Assembly: GCF_000153045.1 (NCBI RefSeq)
Contig: NZ_CH724160.1
Span: 1-64,000 of the forward strand
Origin: Synechococcus sp. WH 5701
GTDB lineage: Bacteria; Cyanobacteriota; Cyanobacteriia; PCC-6307; Cyanobiaceae
Direction: 5' to 3'
Length of the DNA stretch: 64,000 nucleotides
Shown: one piece after another, positions 30,663 through 39,739 of the stretch
Position numbering within the stretch: position 1 is the first letter of the stretch
Layout: every line of letters starts with the position of its first letter
Notes under the pieces: generated by a model
Told to the model about the DNA's origin: nothing
Seen by the model: the letters and a program-made list of their open reading frames with translations, nothing else
Databases searched by the model: none
Translations under genes and position numbers: made by a program

Positions 30663-31217
30663 TCAGAGCTCGGCGATGACCACCTGGCCCTTGGCTTTGC
30701 CTTGACGGCTCACAAGGGTCAGTCGGCCGCGCAGCACATCGATCGAGGCCACCCCCCAGGCTTCAGGCAGAAGGTCGGTGGTGCGGCCACCTGCATCGCC
30801 AACGGCCAGGGAACCGCTCTGACCGCCGAACTGAACGAGAGCCATGGGGCGGCCACCGCTGCTGATCACGCCCTGAAAGCGAAAGCCTTCGGGCAAGGTG
30901 AGCGGGGGTTGCACCACGATGGCCCGAGGCCCACTGGCGACCCTGGTGACGGCCAGCGGCGCGAAGGGGTCGAGCCGGCCTGGGGGCATCGCCGCCTCCA
31001 CCTGCTGGACCGTGGGCAGCGGGGTGAAGCCAGCCTGGGCAACCGCGGCTGCCGCCGGGGAGGGTTTGCTCGGTTTGGCTGGGGCTGCTTCAGGTGCCAC
31101 AGGGACTGGAGTGGGCACCGCGCCGGTGTCGGCAGGGGGTGTTCCTCCACAGCCAGCCAGGCCGGCGAACAGCAACGGCAGAAGGGCGAGGCTCACTCCG
31201 CTTCGCGGCTGGGTCAT
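30663..31217 (-). CDS. hypothetical lipoprotein
   Basis: A 184-residue protein not assigned to a family. A lipobox LAGC (Cys23) follows a hydrophobic stretch (SLALLPLLFAG), so it is a lipoprotein. A Pro/Ala/Lys-rich linker spans about residues 25-65 and a beta-rich C-terminal domain (EGFRFQGVISSGGRPMALV, VASIDVLRGRLTLV) resembles PilP-like or similar small periplasmic folds. It lies 16 nt downstream of the SRPBCC gene in the crtQ operon. Confidence 0.68.
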   Translation of the reverse strand: MTQPRSGVSLALLPLLFAGLAGCGGTPPADTGAVPTPVPVAPEAAPAKPSKPSPAAAAVAQAGFTPLPTVQQVEAAMPPGRLDPFAPLAVTRVASGPRAIVVQPPLTLPEGFRFQGVISSGGRPMALVQFGGQSGSLAVGDAGGRTTDLLPEAWGVASIDVLRGRLTLVSRQGKAKGQVVIAEL

Positions 31218-31233
31218 GCCGGCGTGCAGCCGC

Positions 31234-31680
31234 TCAGGGCTGGCCATGCTCCTGCTCCACAAGGTCCCGGAAGCGATCCAGATTGGCCTGGAGTTCCCGG
31301 GTGACGATGCCTCCAAGGATGCTCGGTTCCATCAGGGGTGCAAGGGCTCCAGGCAGCTCGTAGCTCACGGTCAGCCTGACAACCGTCAGCTGGTCGGATT
31401 GGGGGTAGAACCGCACGGCCCCCTTGGTGGGCAGGCCCCCCACCGATTCCCAGTGCAACTGCTGGGCTTCGACGCGGTGGGAGATGCGGGCCTTCCAGTG
31501 GAAGCGAAACCCCTGGGCGGCCAGGGTCCAGTCGGTGAGATCCGGGTCATCCAGGGTGACCACCGACTCGATCCAGCGCATCCAGCGCGGCATCGCCTCG
31601 AGGTCGCTCCAGACCTCCCAGACCCGATCCACCGGCGCATGGATCTCCGTGGTCACACTGTGCTCGAGCCAACGTCCCAT
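31234..31680 (-). CDS. SRPBCC family protein
   Basis: A 148-residue START/Bet v1-like protein (MGRWLEHSVTTEIHAPVDRV start, VWEVWSDLEAMPRWMRWIES). The fold binds hydrophobic ligands. It lies 5 nt after crtQ and is almost always next to that gene in cyanobacteria, suggesting a part in carotenoid handling, which is inference. No catalytic residues are obvious. Confidence 0.85.
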   Translation of the reverse strand: MGRWLEHSVTTEIHAPVDRVWEVWSDLEAMPRWMRWIESVVTLDDPDLTDWTLAAQGFRFHWKARISHRVEAQQLHWESVGGLPTKGAVRFYPQSDQLTVVRLTVSYELPGALAPLMEPSILGGIVTRELQANLDRFRDLVEQEHGQP

Positions 31681-31685
31681 GCTGA

Positions 31686-33185
31686 TCAGGCCACGGCGGC
31701 AACAGAGGCGAGCCGCACCGGTTGATCCAGGATGGCGGCGGCCGCCAAACGTCCGCTCATGGTGGCCCCTTCCATTGAATCAATGTAATCCTGGCGGGTG
31801 TAGCTGCCGGCCAGGAAGAAATTGGCCACCGGCGTGCGCTGCTCCGGACGGAACGGTTCCATGCCAGGGGCCTCGCGATACAGCGACTGAGCCAGTTTGA
31901 CCACGTTGCTCCAGATCAGCTTGAGGCCGCGGGCCGAGGGGAACAGCTCACGCACCTGGGCGTCCACCAGGGCGGCGATCTCGTCGTTCCGGCGTGGAAT
32001 CCAGGGGTCACCCGGGGTGAGCACGCACTGCAGCAGGGAACCCTCCCCCTCGCGCCGGTAGTCGGCCGGGCTGGCCAGGGCAAGGTCGGTGAAGCAGCTG
32101 AAATCGGCGTCGGCGGTGTACAGCAGGTTGTCCAGTCCACTCGCCGTGCTGAGATCGCGGCGGGCGGCGGCGTGGGCCTCGCCCTCCCCCAGCTCGGTCA
32201 CCCAGCCGTCGTAGCGCAGCTGCACCGTGGCCACCGGCACCGCCTCCAGCCGGTAAATGTTCTCGAACTGGGCATAGCGGCGCCAGGAGGGCGGCAGCAG
32301 ACGCTGGATGCCGGGCACGTCACAGGCCGCCAGGTAGGCGTCGGCCTCGACGCTGACCTCGCCATCGGGGGTGCCCAGCCTCAGGCCGGTGACCTGGGGA
32401 GCGACCTCTGGCCCCACCCCCTCGTCGAAGCAGACCTCACTGACCCGGTGCCGCAGGTGCAGCCTGGCCCCGCGAGCTTCGATGTAATCGAGGATGGGCT
32501 GGTGCAGCCAGCGGTGCGGCGAGCCCTTGAGCAGATTGAGCTTGGAGGCCTCGGTCTTGGAGGCGAACATCATGAAGATCGTGAGCATGCAGCGGGCCGA
32601 GATGGCTTCGCAATCGATGAAGCCCAGGGCATAGGCGATCGGATCCCACATCCGCTCCACGCTGCGGGCGCTGCCGCCATGGCCGAGAAACCAGTCGCGA
32701 AAGCTCATCCGGTCGAGGGAGCGGATCACTCCCATCGCCCCCTCGTAGTCCACCAGGCCACGCACGATCGGGCTGGTGCCCAGGGCCAGGGCATTGCGCA
32801 ACTTGTCGATCCAGTCGAGCTGCGGTGTGGTGAAGAAAGCCTTGAGCCCGTTGAAGGGAGCGCCGATCGGGAAGCGGAAGTCGAGTTCGCGCAGGTCTCC
32901 GCCCTTGTTGACGAACAGATGGGTGTGCTGCTTGGGCAGGAGGTTGCCGAAGGCTCCCACCTTGCGCATCAGCGCAAACAGATTGGCGTAGTTGAAGAAA
33001 AAAACGTGCAGGCCCATTTCGATGTGGTTGCCGCCGTCATCGACCCAGCTGCCCACCTTGCCGCCCACGAACGGGCGGGATTCGTAGAGGTCAACCTGGT
33101 GGCCGGCATCACAGAGATCAACCGCGGCGGCCAGACCGGCCAGACCCGCTCCCACGATGGCGACGCGCACCCTTGACTCCTTCAC
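31686..33185 (-). CDS. crtQ: zeta-carotene desaturase
   Basis: A plant-type ZDS/CrtQ FAD enzyme of about 499 residues converting zeta-carotene to lycopene. N-terminal FAD motif [17 protein letters not shown]; then [31 protein letters not shown] and the C-terminal [19 protein letters not shown] are hallmarks. GTG starts occur at 33185 and 33170 and a TTG at 33194; the 33170 start would give MRVAIVGAG, the common cyanobacterial N-terminus. It leads an operon with SRPBCC and lipoprotein genes and diverges from the IscA-type gene. Confidence 0.95.
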   Translation of the reverse strand: MKESRVRVAIVGAGLAGLAAAVDLCDAGHQVDLYESRPFVGGKVGSWVDDGGNHIEMGLHVFFFNYANLFALMRKVGAFGNLLPKQHTHLFVNKGGDLRELDFRFPIGAPFNGLKAFFTTPQLDWIDKLRNALALGTSPIVRGLVDYEGAMGVIRSLDRMSFRDWFLGHGGSARSVERMWDPIAYALGFIDCEAISARCMLTIFMMFASKTEASKLNLLKGSPHRWLHQPILDYIEARGARLHLRHRVSEVCFDEGVGPEVAPQVTGLRLGTPDGEVSVEADAYLAACDVPGIQRLLPPSWRRYAQFENIYRLEAVPVATVQLRYDGWVTELGEGEAHAAARRDLSTASGLDNLLYTADADFSCFTDLALASPADYRREGEGSLLQCVLTPGDPWIPRRNDEIAALVDAQVRELFPSARGLKLIWSNVVKLAQSLYREAPGMEPFRPEQRTPVANFFLAGSYTRQDYIDSMEGATMSGRLAAAAILDQPVRLASVAAVA

Positions 33186-33193
33186 GTGCGGCA

Positions 33194-33254
33194 ACTCTAT
33201 GGAGCCGTCCCTGGCGGCGGCGGGACACCAGAGTTCGGGAGGCCTCCATAGAGT
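33194..33254. promoter_or_regulatory. paired near-palindromes between crtQ and IscA-type gene
   Basis: ACTCTATGGAG (33194-33204) and its exact reverse complement CTCCATAGAGT (33244-33254) form an 11-bp perfect inverted repeat with centres 50 bp apart. Each arm is itself nearly palindromic (CTCYATRGAG). They lie between the two divergent genes, the left arm touching the crtQ start. This looks like a double operator site or a long hairpin. Confidence 0.5.
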
Positions 33255-33292
33255 GATCTCATATCCCGTTCCACCTGTCCCAGTCCTTGCCC

Positions 33293-33736
33293 ATGAGCAG
33301 CCCCACCACCGATGCCCCCGCCACGGTCCAGGAGGCCGCCACCACAGCGGTTGTCGCCCCAGCGGTGGCCACCCACACCGGCAAGGACGGCAAGGGCATC
33401 CGCATCACCGAACCGGCCATGAAGCAGCTGGCCGCCCTGATGCAGCAGCAGGGCAACGACAAGCTTCTGAGGGTGGGGGTGCGCTCCGGTGGCTGCAGCG
33501 GCATGAGCTACACCATGGATTTCATCGACAGCGCCGCGATCCGCGGCGACGATGAGCTGTACGTCTATGAGCCTGACGGGGCTTCTAGCTTCCGGGTGGT
33601 GAGCGATCCCAAGAGCCTGCTGTACATCTACGGCATGCAGCTGGATTTCAGCTCGGCCCTGATCGGTGGCGGCTTCAACTTCACCAACCCCAATGCCAGC
33701 CAGACCTGCGGCTGCGGCAGCTCCTTCGCGGTCTGA
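33293..33736 (+). CDS. A-type iron-sulfur carrier (IscA/SufA/HesB family)
   Basis: A 147-residue protein whose C-terminal 110 residues are an A-type carrier with the three cysteines [10 protein letters not shown] and TCGCGSSF. The first about 35 residues are an Ala/Thr-rich extension. It passes iron or Fe-S clusters to apoproteins. The ATG at 33293 is used; a TTG six bases upstream adds two residues. It faces crtQ across an inverted repeat. Confidence 0.93.
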   Translation: MSSPTTDAPATVQEAATTAVVAPAVATHTGKDGKGIRITEPAMKQLAALMQQQGNDKLLRVGVRSGGCSGMSYTMDFIDSAAIRGDDELYVYEPDGASSFRVVSDPKSLLYIYGMQLDFSSALIGGGFNFTNPNASQTCGCGSSFAV

Positions 33737-33796
33737 ACCTCCCCAGTTCCGGGCCTCCAGCGTGGGAATCTGGGTGTCCCTAAGCAGCCGCAGCCG

Positions 33797-34225
33797 ATGA
33801 CGGCCACCTCCAAGTCCGCCGAATCCCTCTTCGATCAGGCCATCGGCCGCTATCAGCAGGGGGCCGCTGCCGCTGACGTGATCGACGACTTCCTGACGAT
33901 CACGGCCCAGGCTCCCCGTCTCTCCGCCGCCTGGACCTGTCTGGCCTGGCTGCAGCTGCTCGAGGACCAACCCGAACCGGCGCTGCGCTCGGCCCGGATG
34001 GCGGTCAAGCTCAACCCCCAGGATCCACAGTCGCGGGTGAACCTCTGCCTGGCCATGCTCGAGTCGGGCGCTAAAGGGGTTCGTGAGCACATCGATCTGG
34101 TGCTGCGCATCACCGCCGTGTCACCGGAGCTGGCCAAGGAATTGAACGAATCGATCGCCGATGGGCTCAGGCGGCGCCCGGGCTGGGAGTCCCTGGAGAA
34201 GGTCAAGGCCTGGCTCCAGGGTTGA
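33797..34225 (+). CDS. TPR repeat protein
   Basis: A 142-residue soluble protein with two to three tetratricopeptide-like repeats (SAAWTCLAWLQLLEDQPEPA, RSARMAVKLNPQDPQSRVNL). The role is probably protein-protein binding; no specific family is recognised. It is 60 nt after the IscA-type gene and its stop precedes the LpxB-like gene by 17 nt, so co-expression is likely. Confidence 0.75.
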   Translation: MTATSKSAESLFDQAIGRYQQGAAAADVIDDFLTITAQAPRLSAAWTCLAWLQLLEDQPEPALRSARMAVKLNPQDPQSRVNLCLAMLESGAKGVREHIDLVLRITAVSPELAKELNESIADGLRRRPGWESLEKVKAWLQG

Positions 34226-34242
34226 GCCAGGGAGACACCCCG

Positions 34243-35469
34243 ATGGGCGATCGCACCCGGCGGGTGCTGTTGCTCAGCAATGGCCATGGAGAAGACCTCA
34301 GCGGCAGCCTGATCGGGCAGGAGTTACAGCAGCTGGGGCTGGAGGTCGTGGCCCTGCCGCTGGTCGGTCATGGCGGTGCCTACCGCCAGGCAGGTCTGTC
34401 CGTGCTGGGGCGCACCCGGGAATTCAGCACCGGCGGCCTGGGCTACACCAGCCTCGGCGGACGCCTGACTGAACTGGTGCAGGGCCAGGCCACCTACCTG
34501 CTGAGACAGCTGGTGCTGTTCTTCAGAGAAGCCCGGCACTGCGCGGCGGTGGTGGTGGTCGGGGATGTCATCCCCGTTCTGGCGGCCTGGTGCAGCCGCC
34601 GGCCGGTGGTCACCTACCTGGTGGCCTACTCGAGCCACTACGAAGGCCGCCTGCGCCTGCCCTGGCCCTGCGGGAGCTGCTTGCGCAGCGGCCGCTTCCG
34701 GCGGGTGTTCAGCCGCGACGCCTTCACGGCCACGGACCTCAGCCACCAGCTCGGACGCTCTGTGGATTTTCTCGGCAACCCCTTTCTCGACCGGGTCCTG
34801 GAGGGGACAGCTCCCCTCGACAGGCCAGGGGCCGGGGCACCCATCCCCCGGCTTGGGCTGCTGCCAGGCAGCCGCCTGCCCGAGGCCCTGCGCAACTTCG
34901 AGTTGATGTTGCAGGTTCTCACCCGCTTGCCCGCGGGCCTGCAAACCAGCAGCGGCCTGCACCTGGACACCGCCCTGGTGGGAGCCATCGACGAGGCGAC
35001 GGTGGCCAGGCTCAGCCGCCCCCTGGGCTGGCGCCTGGAGCCGAAGGGGCGTCTGCATCGAGGAGAGCTGGAGCTGAGGCTGCACTGGGGGGAGTTCCCA
35101 GCGGTGGTTCAACAGGCCGACCTGCTGCTGGCGATGACCGGCACGGCCACAGAACAGGCCGTGGGCCTGGGAAAACCCGTGGTTCAGCTGGCGGGGGGCG
35201 GCCCCCAGTTCAGCCCCAATTTCGCCGAAGCTCAACGGCGGCTGCTGGGGCCCTCGCTGTTCAGTGCCGAGGGGGAACCGGGCTCGGAACGCAGCCTGGC
35301 CGGCACCGCCGAACTGGTGGGCGAGGTGCTGCGCCAGCTGCGGCACACCGATCTGGGGGAGCGCTGCCGGCGCAACGGCCTCGAGCGCATCGGTGGTCCC
35401 GGGGGGGCCGCCAGGATGGCCGGGCAGATCCTGCAGGCCCTCGATGCCCCCTCAGCCCCGCTCCAGTGA
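34243..35469 (+). CDS. lipid-A-disaccharide synthase-related protein (TIGR03492 type)
   Basis: A 408-residue GT-B-like protein beginning MGDRTRRVLLLSNGHGEDLS. It is related to LpxB but belongs to a separate cyanobacterial/plastid family with unknown sugar or lipid substrate. Other conserved parts are LLPGSRLPEALRNFEL and MTGTATEQAVGLGKPVVQL. A TTG at 34222 is an alternative start overlapping the TPR gene. A small membrane protein follows. Confidence 0.85.
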   Translation: MGDRTRRVLLLSNGHGEDLSGSLIGQELQQLGLEVVALPLVGHGGAYRQAGLSVLGRTREFSTGGLGYTSLGGRLTELVQGQATYLLRQLVLFFREARHCAAVVVVGDVIPVLAAWCSRRPVVTYLVAYSSHYEGRLRLPWPCGSCLRSGRFRRVFSRDAFTATDLSHQLGRSVDFLGNPFLDRVLEGTAPLDRPGAGAPIPRLGLLPGSRLPEALRNFELMLQVLTRLPAGLQTSSGLHLDTALVGAIDEATVARLSRPLGWRLEPKGRLHRGELELRLHWGEFPAVVQQADLLLAMTGTATEQAVGLGKPVVQLAGGGPQFSPNFAEAQRRLLGPSLFSAEGEPGSERSLAGTAELVGEVLRQLRHTDLGERCRRNGLERIGGPGGAARMAGQILQALDAPSAPLQ

Positions 35470-35500
35470 TGCCGTCAGCGCTGAAGCCCTGGCGCCGCGG

Positions 35501-35749
35501 TTGAAGCGCTGGATCGACACCGTGCTGGTGATCGATGTCTTCCTGGTGATCGCGGGGGCGATCTGGTTCGCCCTGGCGGTGGCCCTGCACAGCCAGCATG
35601 TGGAGGCTCCACTGCAGCTGCTGCAGCGGCTCTGGGATCCTCTGTTCACACCGGCGATCGGCCTGCTGATGGCGGCTGCCCTGGTCAGTGGGCTGCTGGG
35701 CTGGTGGCAGCGGCAAGGGCTGAGTCGAGATCGGGGTAGCGAAAAGTGA
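35501..35749 (+). CDS. small two-helix membrane protein
   Basis: An 82-residue protein with two hydrophobic segments (VLVIDVFLVIAGAIWFALAV and FTPAIGLLMAAALVSGLLGW) and a basic C-terminus. No ATG is available; TTG at 35501 (MKRWIDTV) is the best start, just after the LpxB-related gene. The last 65 nt overlap the convergent oxidoreductase gene. Function unknown; codon pattern and TM pattern support it being real. Confidence 0.6.
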   Translation: MKRWIDTVLVIDVFLVIAGAIWFALAVALHSQHVEAPLQLLQRLWDPLFTPAIGLLMAAALVSGLLGWWQRQGLSRDRGSEK

Positions 35750-36635
35750 AGCCCTGGGGCTCCAGCCGCTCAGAGACCACCTGCTGGCCTTCCAGCACCA
35801 CCGCGGCTCCGTCCCCGAGCATCAACTGAAGCACCGGCGCGGGCACCGGCAGCAGGCTGGGACGCTTCAGCACCCGGCCAAGGGCAGCTGCGAAAGGGCC
35901 CATGCGCATGGGCTGGGGAGCCACGGCGTTGTACACCCCCTCGTAGGCCGGGGTCTCCAGGGCGGTGGCAATCAGCACGCAGAGGTCGCTGCGTTGAATC
36001 CAGCTCATCCACTGGCGGCCGGAGCCGATCGGACCGCCCAGGCCCGCGCGGAACACCGGCAACATCTTGCCGAGGGCTCCCCCATCGGGGCCGAGCACGA
36101 TGCCGATCCGCAGCTTCACCACCCGGCAGTCGGCGGGAGCCTGATCGGCAGCCGCCTCCCACTCGCGGCAGAGCTGGCCAAGGAGATCAGACGCCGCAGG
36201 GCTGGACTCACTGAAGCAGGCGTCCTCGCTGCTGCCGTAATACCCCACGGCGGAGCCGCTCACCAGCACCCGGCCGGGCCGGGGATGGGCCCGGAGCGCC
36301 TCCACCAGAGCCCTGGTGCTGTCCAGGCGGCTGTCGATCAGCCTGCGCCGCTGCTCCTCGCTCCAGCGCTTCTCCGCGATCGGCTCCCCGGCCAGATTCA
36401 CCACCCCCTCCGCCTCGGCCACCGCAGCGAGCAGGGCAGGCTCGTGCCAGGGGGCCGCCTGGGCCGGATCCGCCTGGATTCGCCGCAGGCCCGGGTGCTC
36501 CAGCCCCGCCAGGGGCTGACTCTGGCGGCTCACCACCACCAGCTGGTGCCCCCGAGCGAGCAGGAGGGGCACCAGCTCGCGCCCCACGAACCCCGTACAT
36601 CCCAGCAGCAGCAGTCTCACGGGCCCAGGCAACAC
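35685..36635 (-). CDS. TIGR01777 family NAD(P)-binding oxidoreductase
   Basis: A 316-residue short-chain epimerase-like protein (YfcH/SulA-homolog type). Rossmann motif GCTGFVGRELVPLLLARGH, then VVNLAGEPIAEKRWSEEQ and SGSAVGYYGSSEDACF, the last holding the family's YYG segment. The C-terminal DUF1731 domain is present. Plant homologs are chloroplast-localised; the substrate is unknown. Convergent with the small membrane gene (65-nt overlap). Confidence 0.88.
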   Translation of the reverse strand: MLPGPVRLLLLGCTGFVGRELVPLLLARGHQLVVVSRQSQPLAGLEHPGLRRIQADPAQAAPWHEPALLAAVAEAEGVVNLAGEPIAEKRWSEEQRRRLIDSRLDSTRALVEALRAHPRPGRVLVSGSAVGYYGSSEDACFSESSPAASDLLGQLCREWEAAADQAPADCRVVKLRIGIVLGPDGGALGKMLPVFRAGLGGPIGSGRQWMSWIQRSDLCVLIATALETPAYEGVYNAVAPQPMRMGPFAAALGRVLKRPSLLPVPAPVLQLMLGDGAAVVLEGQQVVSERLEPQGFTFRYPDLDSALAAATSPAAH

Positions 36636-36713
36636 ACACCATCCCCGAGGCTAAGGGGGGCCCCAGGCCGCCCGGCAGGACCTAGCGTGAACTCAGAGCA
36701 GTGACGACTGTCC

Positions 36714-36962
36714 ATGGCCCAGATCCCAACGGATGCCACCGCCCTCAAGGCCACTCCCATCAAGAAAGGCACCCTGGTGAAGGTCAGCAAGAGCGCCTAC
36801 CTGGGCAGTCTTGAAGCGGCCGCAAGCGATCCCACTCCCCCCGACTATCTGTTCGAAGGCCCCGGCGAAGTGCTGGCCCTCAACGGTGACTACGCCCAGT
36901 TGCGCTGGCGCCTGCCGGTGCCGGACGTGTGGCTGAGGCTCGATCAGCTCGAGGCCTGCTGA
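36714..36962 (+). CDS. ndhO: NAD(P)H-quinone oxidoreductase subunit O
   Basis: An 82-residue peripheral NDH-1 subunit specific to oxygenic phototrophs. Family segments KKGTLVKVSKSAYLGSLEA, GPGEVLALNGDYAQLRW and DVWLRLDQLE are intact. It acts on the cytoplasmic arm of thylakoid NDH-1 in cyclic electron flow. It is monocistronic here, converging on the J-domain gene. Confidence 0.96.
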   Translation: MAQIPTDATALKATPIKKGTLVKVSKSAYLGSLEAAASDPTPPDYLFEGPGEVLALNGDYAQLRWRLPVPDVWLRLDQLEAC

Positions 36963-36998
36963 AGGCCGATCCAGTCATCATCGGATCTCGGCTCGTAT

Positions 36999-37676
36999 TC
37001 AGAGATCGAGGCGGCGGCGCTCCTCCTTGAGGCGACTGCGCCGCTGTTTGGCCTCCCGCAGCATCTCTCGGCCATCGTGCAGGTAGCTGTCGACGTAGCC
37101 CATGGTGTAGCGCTCCAGCTCCAGCAGGGCGTCCTGCACCTGGCTGAGGCAGTGGTAGAGGCTGAGGCCAAACCCCCGGGCTTCGCTCGGGCAAGGGAGC
37201 GAGCGGTAGAGGGCCTCAACCCTGTCCATTCGGCTTTTGCTCTGCTCCAGGTAGGCGCAGAACGCCTCCATCAGGCTGTCGTCGTAGGGATCGGCGGCCA
37301 GAGAGCGCAACTGGCTGGGAAAGGGGTTGATCACCTGGGCAAGCAATCGATCGATCGGCCCATAGACCTGCTGCAACCAGCCCAGCAGGGCCCCGTCACG
37401 GTCGACGCCGCGATGGGCTGGTGTGGCGACGCTCGAGCCACCCCGCCTGCTCCGGGCTGAGGGTTGCCGGCTGAGGTCATAGGTGCGGCGGCGTTCGCCA
37501 TCCCCCAGAACCGCCCAGGCGGCATTGATCGCCAGGATTGCGGTGTCGTCCCCCCCGGCATCGGGATGGTGCCGCTTGACCAGGGCTCGGTACGCGGCCT
37601 TGATCGCATCCGCCCCCGCCGTGGCTGGCACGCCCAGGACGGCATAGAAATCGCTGCTGGCCAAGGCTGCCTTCAA
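36999..37676 (-). CDS. J-domain (DnaJ-like) protein
   Basis: A 225-residue co-chaperone-like protein with an N-terminal J domain (DFYAVLGVPATAGADAIKAA, HPD motif in KRHHPDAGGDD). The remaining 140 residues are helical and charged and lack Gly/Phe and zinc-finger regions, so it is a type III J protein. It would stimulate an unknown Hsp70. A 7-bp inverted repeat (37683-37703) lies just upstream. Confidence 0.88.
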   Translation of the reverse strand: MKAALASSDFYAVLGVPATAGADAIKAAYRALVKRHHPDAGGDDTAILAINAAWAVLGDGERRRTYDLSRQPSARSRRGGSSVATPAHRGVDRDGALLGWLQQVYGPIDRLLAQVINPFPSQLRSLAADPYDDSLMEAFCAYLEQSKSRMDRVEALYRSLPCPSEARGFGLSLYHCLSQVQDALLELERYTMGYVDSYLHDGREMLREAKQRRSRLKEERRRLDL

Positions 37677-37723
37677 GGGGGGTGATGGCGGCTGGAGCCA
37701 TCATGGCAAGGGCACCAGCCATG

Positions 37724-37744
37724 AAAAAGCCCCCTGACGGGGGC
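37724..37744 (-). terminator. intrinsic terminator of first porin
   Basis: On the minus strand GCCCCC-GTCA-GGGGGC (stem 37744-37729) is followed by five T residues (37728-37724). It lies 40 nt after the porin stop and ends that transcript before the J-domain gene. Confidence 0.8.
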
Positions 37745-37783
37745 GGTGGTGTGTGAGGGCTTGAACGAACTAGAGCAGCAGGC

Positions 37784-39472
37784 TCAGAACTTGAAGGTGG
37801 TCTGCACGAGACCGCCGAAGTTGCTGAAGCTGTTGTCGTAGCCGGTGAGCTGACCCAGGGGACGGCTCAGGTAGAAGATCGCCGGGGTCACGGCAATGTT
37901 GTCGGTGACCTGGAACTTGTACCACCACTCCCAGACGTAGTTGCCATCGGCGGGGGTGGTGTTGCCGGAGTCGTCGCTGCCGCGGGAGAGAGCCGTGGCG
38001 AAGACGGGCTGACCGACAGCCATACCGGCAGCGTTGCCCTTGGCGAACAAATCGTTCCACTGCAGGCCGACGAACCAGCTCTGGCTCGTGCTCACGTAGG
38101 GGTCGACGTACTCAACCCCATCGGTGTTGTTCCCATTGCTGGAGAGACTGTTGATGCCCCAGCCGAGGCTGATCGAAGGGATCCAGCCACTGGTCTTGGG
38201 TTGCCAATAGGCGTTGGCGGCGAAGTTGTTCGACTCACCATCCACCAGGAACCAGCTGTTGCTGGCCACGAAGTTGGTGCCACGACGGAAGTTAGTGGCC
38301 TTCTGACCATAACGATAAGCCAACGACACGTTCCACTGGGGAGCCGTGTAGTTCAGCTGAGCCAGGAAGTTGCCGCGGGCACAATCGGTGCCGATGCCGC
38401 CTTCGCTGCTCGAGCAGACGTTCTCGTTACCATCAAACGCCTGACCGGAACTGCCTTGCTGAGCCACATAGCTGGCGGAGGCACTGAACCGACCACGGCC
38501 CTTCTCCACATTCTGCTTCCAGATCACAGCGCCCAAGGCACCGGTGGCTTTGTTGTAAACGCCGGGGGCGCCCCAGAGCTGGAAGACATCAAGGATCTTG
38601 TCACCGTTTCCGCTGCCATACAGCGACGGGGTGACAGCGACCGACTCCGTATTCCTGGCCTTGGGACCAACAATGAAGGTGAAATCGCGACCCACAGGGA
38701 AGCGATAGTAAAGACGATCAATTCCGATGGAGTCGGTTCCGCCAATGCCGCCGCTCGCCACATCCAGGGCCGTGAGATTCACGCCATTGCCGCTGAACGC
38801 GTTATCGAAGTTACCGGAACGCAGACGGGTATAGAGGAGGTCCTTGCCGGTGAAGCTGGTGAGCAGGTTCAGCCGGAGGTCGTAGTTGAAGGTGGTGGCG
38901 CCGTACTGAGCGTTGTACTTTTCAGCAGCATCACGGCTGCCAAAAGTGGGCGACGAACCGAAGACACCGGCACCGGGGCGATCACCGCTGGCATTGACAG
39001 CGCCTACAACGAAGGTGGCCTGACCCTGAAGTTTGGTGGTGGTGGAGAACTGGGTCGCCTCCAATTCACCAACCTTGGCTTCAAGGCGATCCACACGGCC
39101 GCGCAGGATGGCAAGTTCCTTCTCGAACTCCTTGAGCAGACGACGCAGCTCGTCGGTCACTTCGGTGATCCGATCGAGGCAGGCGTTGAGCAGAGCGGCG
39201 GCTTCCCAGCGGCTCAGGGGCTTCTTGCCGCGGAAGGTGCCGTCGGGATAACCGGCGACGCAACCGTAGCGCTCGATCAGGTTCGAGAGTGCCTGATAGG
39301 CCCACTCAGTGGGCTGAACATCAGAGAACTGGGTGATGCTGGTCACCTGGTCCTTCCTGTTGCCGGAATACTTGTTGATTTCGGCAAGATTGAGATCACT
39401 GGCCGAAGCGGCCAGGGGGGCTGCCAGCCCTAGGGCGACTGGAGCCAGCAGCAGACGCTGGAATAATTTCAT
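37784..39472 (-). CDS. SLH-domain OprB-type porin (iron uptake porin family), copy 1
   Basis: A 562-residue outer-membrane protein. Signal peptide to about residue 24 ([18 protein letters not shown]); SLH domain about 45-100 (QFSDVQPTEWAYQALSNLIE, GYPDGTFRGKKPLSRWEAAA) that anchors to peptidoglycan-linked polymer; short coiled coil (EVTDELRRLLKEFEKELAIL); then an OprB-like beta barrel ending in Phe (TTFKF). Cyanobacterial members pass inorganic ions. The ATG at 39472 has TGAGGA just upstream. The N-terminal half is nearly the same as copy 2. Confidence 0.94.
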   Translation of the reverse strand: MKLFQRLLLAPVALGLAAPLAASASDLNLAEINKYSGNRKDQVTSITQFSDVQPTEWAYQALSNLIERYGCVAGYPDGTFRGKKPLSRWEAAALLNACLDRITEVTDELRRLLKEFEKELAILRGRVDRLEAKVGELEATQFSTTTKLQGQATFVVGAVNASGDRPGAGVFGSSPTFGSRDAAEKYNAQYGATTFNYDLRLNLLTSFTGKDLLYTRLRSGNFDNAFSGNGVNLTALDVASGGIGGTDSIGIDRLYYRFPVGRDFTFIVGPKARNTESVAVTPSLYGSGNGDKILDVFQLWGAPGVYNKATGALGAVIWKQNVEKGRGRFSASASYVAQQGSSGQAFDGNENVCSSSEGGIGTDCARGNFLAQLNYTAPQWNVSLAYRYGQKATNFRRGTNFVASNSWFLVDGESNNFAANAYWQPKTSGWIPSISLGWGINSLSSNGNNTDGVEYVDPYVSTSQSWFVGLQWNDLFAKGNAAGMAVGQPVFATALSRGSDDSGNTTPADGNYVWEWWYKFQVTDNIAVTPAIFYLSRPLGQLTGYDNSFSNFGGLVQTTFKF

Positions 39473-39507
39473 TTGATCCTCACACCAATTGAGGGATGGC
39501 CCAAAAG

Positions 39508-39635
39508 GACACTTACAGACTGTATCGAAATGCAGGATTCCACCCCTCGCCCACGAGCACATCAGCAGGTGTCGGCGGTCACATTGGTTTGGTCACCCGA
39601 CTTCCCCTGCAAGGTGTTTCAAGCCTGTAAGTGTC
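39508..39635. promoter_or_regulatory. 11-bp inverted repeat upstream of porin copy 1
   Basis: GACACTTACAG (39508-39518) and CTGTAAGTGTC (39625-39635) are exact reverse complements separated by 106 nt. They flank the probable porin promoter/leader. Each arm contains CTTACA, similar to half of the RpaB-binding HLR1 element, but a full HLR1 is not present. Confidence 0.4.
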
Positions 39636-39669
39636 TCGTTCGGAAAGCCAGCAGCGCGTGAAAGATCAC

Positions 39670-39695
39670 AAAAAAGCCGTGGACGGAGCCACGGC
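39670..39695 (-). terminator. second intrinsic terminator downstream of porin copy 2
   Basis: GCCGTGG (39676-39682) pairs with CCACGGC (39689-39695), loop of 6 nt. On the minus strand it is followed by a run of six T residues (39675-39670). It backs up the terminator at 39740-39783. Confidence 0.75.
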
Positions 39696-39739
39696 ATAAA
39701 GAGAACAGCCTGGAGAGGACCAGAACTGATTCAGAAATC

